Shown here: piece by piece, positions 62,484-64,000 of the stretch | How the letters are laid out: every line of letters begins with the position of its first letter | Numbering within the stretch: position 1 is the stretch's first letter | NCBI GenBank assembly: GCA_002453155.1 | Contig: DKGG01000032.1 | Location: 25,681 to 89,680, forward strand | Length of the DNA stretch: 64,000 bases | Direction of reading: 5' to 3' | DNA from: Bdellovibrionaceae bacterium UBA6776 | Lineage (GTDB): Bacteria > Bdellovibrionota > Bdellovibrionia > Bdellovibrionales > UBA1609 | The notes under the pieces: generated by a model | Told to the model about the DNA's origin: nothing | Seen by the model: the letters and a program-made list of their open reading frames with translations, nothing else | Database searches by the model: none | Position numbers and translations under genes: made by a program

Positions 62484-62709
62484 CTAATCCTCCTTGTATG
62501 GCTACATCTTCCATGATGGGACCCTTTCCCTGGGCGTCGGGCACATACTATTGCCCCATGAATCAGTTTATCGATTCAGTTGTTAGTGTTCATTTGGAAA
62601 GGGGATCTTATAGAGAAAAATTCGAAGAAGGGGAGTGAAGAATTTTTTTGTTCACTCGATTTCCTACCTTGGAAGCTTTTCCGGAAAGATCCTTCTTTCC
62701 ATACCTAAC

Positions 62710-62735
62710 TCTTCGGAAGAATAAAAATAACTTTA
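62710..62735 (-). promoter_or_regulatory. Sigma28-like promoter of flagellin gene 1
   Basis: On the minus strand TAAAGTTA, 10-nt spacer, TCCGAAGA. The enteric FliA consensus is TAAAGTTT-N11-GCCGATAA, so the -35 matches 7 of 8 and the -10 keeps CCGA. Copy 2 has the same -10 core. The 438-bp gap between the two flagellin genes holds this promoter, the terminator of copy 2 and a CGAGT-GAA-ACTCG hairpin near 62839; I see no gene in it. Confidence 0.6.
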
Positions 62736-62772
62736 GAGGATTGTTTTAAAATAAGAAAAAAACTAGACGTTA

Positions 62773-62808
62773 AGAAAAAAATCTGACGGAAGGGGTTGCC
62801 TTCCGCCA
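62773..62808 (-). terminator. Intrinsic terminator downstream of flagellin gene 2
   Basis: On the minus strand GGCGGAAGG pairs with CCTTCCGTC around a short loop, followed by an A/T run reading ATTTTTTT. It lies about 115 bp after the stop at 62923 and upstream of the copy 1 promoter. Confidence 0.8.
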
Positions 62809-62922
62809 GTCGCAGGAAACTAATCGATCAATGCTTGTCACGAGTGAAACTCGCTTTGGGTGAGGGAGTCGTCCTGACCCCCTCTTGTGAGTTAAAGACT
62901 TTGAACCAGTTCGTTCAAGTTA

Positions 62923-63768
62923 TTAACTGAACGTGCGGTTCAAAAGGTTCAATGCTGTTTGAGAAGTCTGATTCGCTTGTGCTAACACAGAAGTACCAGC
63001 TTGAAGAAGAATGTTATTCTTCGTCAATTCTGCAGTTTCTTCTGCCACATCCACATCACGAATTCGAGAATTCGCTGCAGACATGTTCTCCACACTTACA
63101 GCCACGTTTGAAATGGTCGACTGTAAACGGTTTTGGATCGCACCAAAGTCGGCTCGCATTGCCGAAACACTCACAATGGCGGTATCCAAAGCTGCAAGAG
63201 AGTTTTGAGCAGAAGCTTTGTCAGCAACTGAAGTCAAATTTACTCCAAGAGCAGCAGAGTTGGCGTCAGCTTTAGAAGCATCAAATGAAAGTCTATCAAT
63301 ATTTGGATCGTTCCGAGTTCCAACTTGGAAATCGAGAATGGATCCGGTACCACTCAAGAGTTGAGTGCCGTTGAACTCCGTACCATCTGCAATACGGTCA
63401 ATCTCTGAAACGAGCTGATCATATTCCACGTTCAAGAACTGTCTTTCAACAGGTCCGATGGTGTCTGAAGCTGCCTGTACGGACAACTCTCTGAGACGGA
63501 TCAAGATCGAGCTGATTTCGTTCAGTGAACCTTCGGCCACTTGAACCAATGAGACTCCATCCTGTGCGTTTCGTTGGGCTTGTTTCAAGCCTCGAATTTG
63601 GGCTCTTAATTGCTCACTGATGGCCAACCCGGCAGCATCATCGCCTGCGCGGTTGATCCGATAACCTGAACTCAGTCGCTCTAAGCTTCTATCGAGTCCA
63701 AGCTTCGTGCCCATCAAGTTTCTCTGAGCATTAAGAGAAGCGGTATTGGTGTTAATTCTTAACCCCAT
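62923..63768 (-). CDS. fliC: Flagellin (copy 2)
   Basis: 281 aa from the ATG at 63768 with AAGGAGG 6 nt upstream. 'LRINTNTASLNAQRNLMGTK', 'RLSSGYRINRAGDDAAGLAI' and 'ANSRIRDVDVAEETAELTKN' are flagellin hallmarks; it ends 'TALNLLNRTFS', four residues longer than copy 1. It polymerises into the filament outside the cell. Tandem copies point to a multi-flagellin filament, as known in B. bacteriovorus. It has its own sigma28-like promoter and a structured leader. Confidence 0.97.
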   Translation of the reverse strand: MGLRINTNTASLNAQRNLMGTKLGLDRSLERLSSGYRINRAGDDAAGLAISEQLRAQIRGLKQAQRNAQDGVSLVQVAEGSLNEISSILIRLRELSVQAASDTIGPVERQFLNVEYDQLVSEIDRIADGTEFNGTQLLSGTGSILDFQVGTRNDPNIDRLSFDASKADANSAALGVNLTSVADKASAQNSLAALDTAIVSVSAMRADFGAIQNRLQSTISNVAVSVENMSAANSRIRDVDVAEETAELTKNNILLQAGTSVLAQANQTSQTALNLLNRTFS

Positions 63769-63790
63769 AGCCTTCCTCCTTGAAGTTTCA

Positions 63791-63836
63791 CTTCTCAGTC
63801 CTTTGAGAAGAGCGGGTTCCCTTAACAAGGTTCCCG
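63791..63836 (-). promoter_or_regulatory. Structured leader of flagellin gene 2
   Basis: Two hairpins in the 5' UTR: CTTCTCA/TGAGAAG (63791-63797 with 63804-63810) and CGGG..CCCG enclosing CCTT-AAC-AAGG (63813-63836). On the minus strand a competing GAAG-TGAAA-CTTC stem next to the ribosome site shares bases with the first hairpin. Any control role is inference. Confidence 0.45.
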
Positions 63837-63858
63837 TGGGTTTTTATTTCTACCTATC

Positions 63859-63885
63859 TCTTCGGTGTCTCATTATGGGGCTTTA
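63859..63885 (-). promoter_or_regulatory. Sigma28-like promoter of flagellin gene 2
   Basis: On the minus strand TAAAGCCC, 11-nt spacer, ACCGAAGA. The spacing equals the enteric FliA consensus. The start would be near 63850, about 80 nt before the ATG. Confidence 0.6.
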
Positions 63886-63937
63886 AGATTTTTTTCTTAT
63901 TTTGCGACATTCTAGACTTAGGGCGGCTCTCACTGTT

Positions 63938-64000
63938 GAATTCGTACATGGAATGAAACTCCTGAAGATTTTAAGTGAGTTTCATTCCATGTACGAATTC
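63938..64000. repeat. Long perfect palindrome at the window edge
   Basis: Arms 63938-63961 and 63977-64000 are perfectly complementary over 24 bp around a 15-nt loop; the repeat may continue past the window. No T run is visible. It lies about 50 bp upstream of the flagellin 2 promoter. Confidence 0.85.

Noticed and set aside
62536..62575. Another sigma28 site in the copy 1 flagellin leader (TAAA ... GCAATAG)
   Set aside because: The spacer is about 12 nt and the -10 lacks CCGA. The site at 62710-62735 is much better.
62484..62922. Possible c-di-GMP riboswitch or abundant ncRNA between the flagellin genes
   Set aside because: I looked for the conserved GEMM words and did not find them. The gap is explained by a promoter, a leader and a terminator.
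1..64000. CRISPR arrays, tRNA genes, prophage or complete insertion sequences
   Set aside because: No regular spacer pattern, cloverleaf sequence, phage structural gene or bounded IS was seen by eye.

Overview
The window looks like a chromosomal segment from a Bdellovibrio-like bacterium (Bdellovibrionota). This is inferred from gene content, not from a marker search. The clues are a Gram-negative gene set (TonB, ExbB/ExbD, outer-membrane barrels, lipoproteins) together with DivIVA downstream of yggS-proC, two short flagellins in tandem, a TadC/FHA gene cluster, PEP carboxylase with an extra N-terminal domain, a homodimeric-type pyruvate dehydrogenase E1 used alongside a lipoyl-gene cluster, and frequent TTG starts preceded by strong Shine-Dalgarno sites. 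I see no tRNA, rRNA, CRISPR array, prophage or integron. Genes are tightly packed, with many TAATG/ATGA couplings and several tail-to-tail pairs whose stop codons overlap.

Layout. 1-5.5 kb: a truncated oligopeptide-binding lipoprotein, a HAD phosphatase, an O-methyltransferase, MscS, a long inverted repeat, a secreted protein and an alpha/beta hydrolase. 5.5-9.7 kb: aceE, a degenerate nucleotidyltransferase and tonB. 9.8-14.7 kb: a PP2C phosphatase, an M23 peptidase and a GNAT-PEP carboxylase fusion. 14.8-18.8 kb: rpsI-rplM with a clear promoter and terminator, truA, a barrel protein and a Cys-rich CFI-box surface protein. 19-22.7 kb: a CapA-like protein, then a lipid-kinase-like gene, pssA and asd in one operon. 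22.8-28.5 kb: small secreted and membrane proteins, a RAYT/IS200-like transposase beside 132-bp direct repeats, a DsbA-like lipoprotein and sfsA. 28.6-33 kb: lipA, E2, lpd and lipB. 33-35.1 kb: a secreted unknown and exbD/exbB. 35.2-43.6 kb: a sulfatase-like lipoprotein, then a tadC-led operon with DUF192, three membrane FHA proteins and a PP2C-fold pseudophosphatase. 43.6-47.6 kb: maf, yggS, proC, divIVA and a deacetylase-like lipoprotein. 47.6-55.3 kb: a barrel protein, an MFS pump, a rhodanese, PspC, valS, a response regulator and a 2OG oxygenase. 55.4-59 kb: rnr and ubiB, overlapping by 173 nt. 59-64 kb: a barrel protein, an L,D-transpeptidase, two flagellins with sigma-28-like promoters, and a long palindrome at the window edge.

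How the genes work together. Pyruvate metabolism is well represented (AceE, E2, E3, LipA, LipB and PEP carboxylase). So are envelope work (M23, L,D-transpeptidase, deacetylase-like protein, DivIVA, TonB/ExbBD, phosphatidylserine synthesis) and motility. The most unusual elements are the tadC-FHA-pseudophosphatase operon, the GNAT-PEPC fusion, the rnr/ubiB overlap in two frames, and the RAYT gene with its adjacent repeats.
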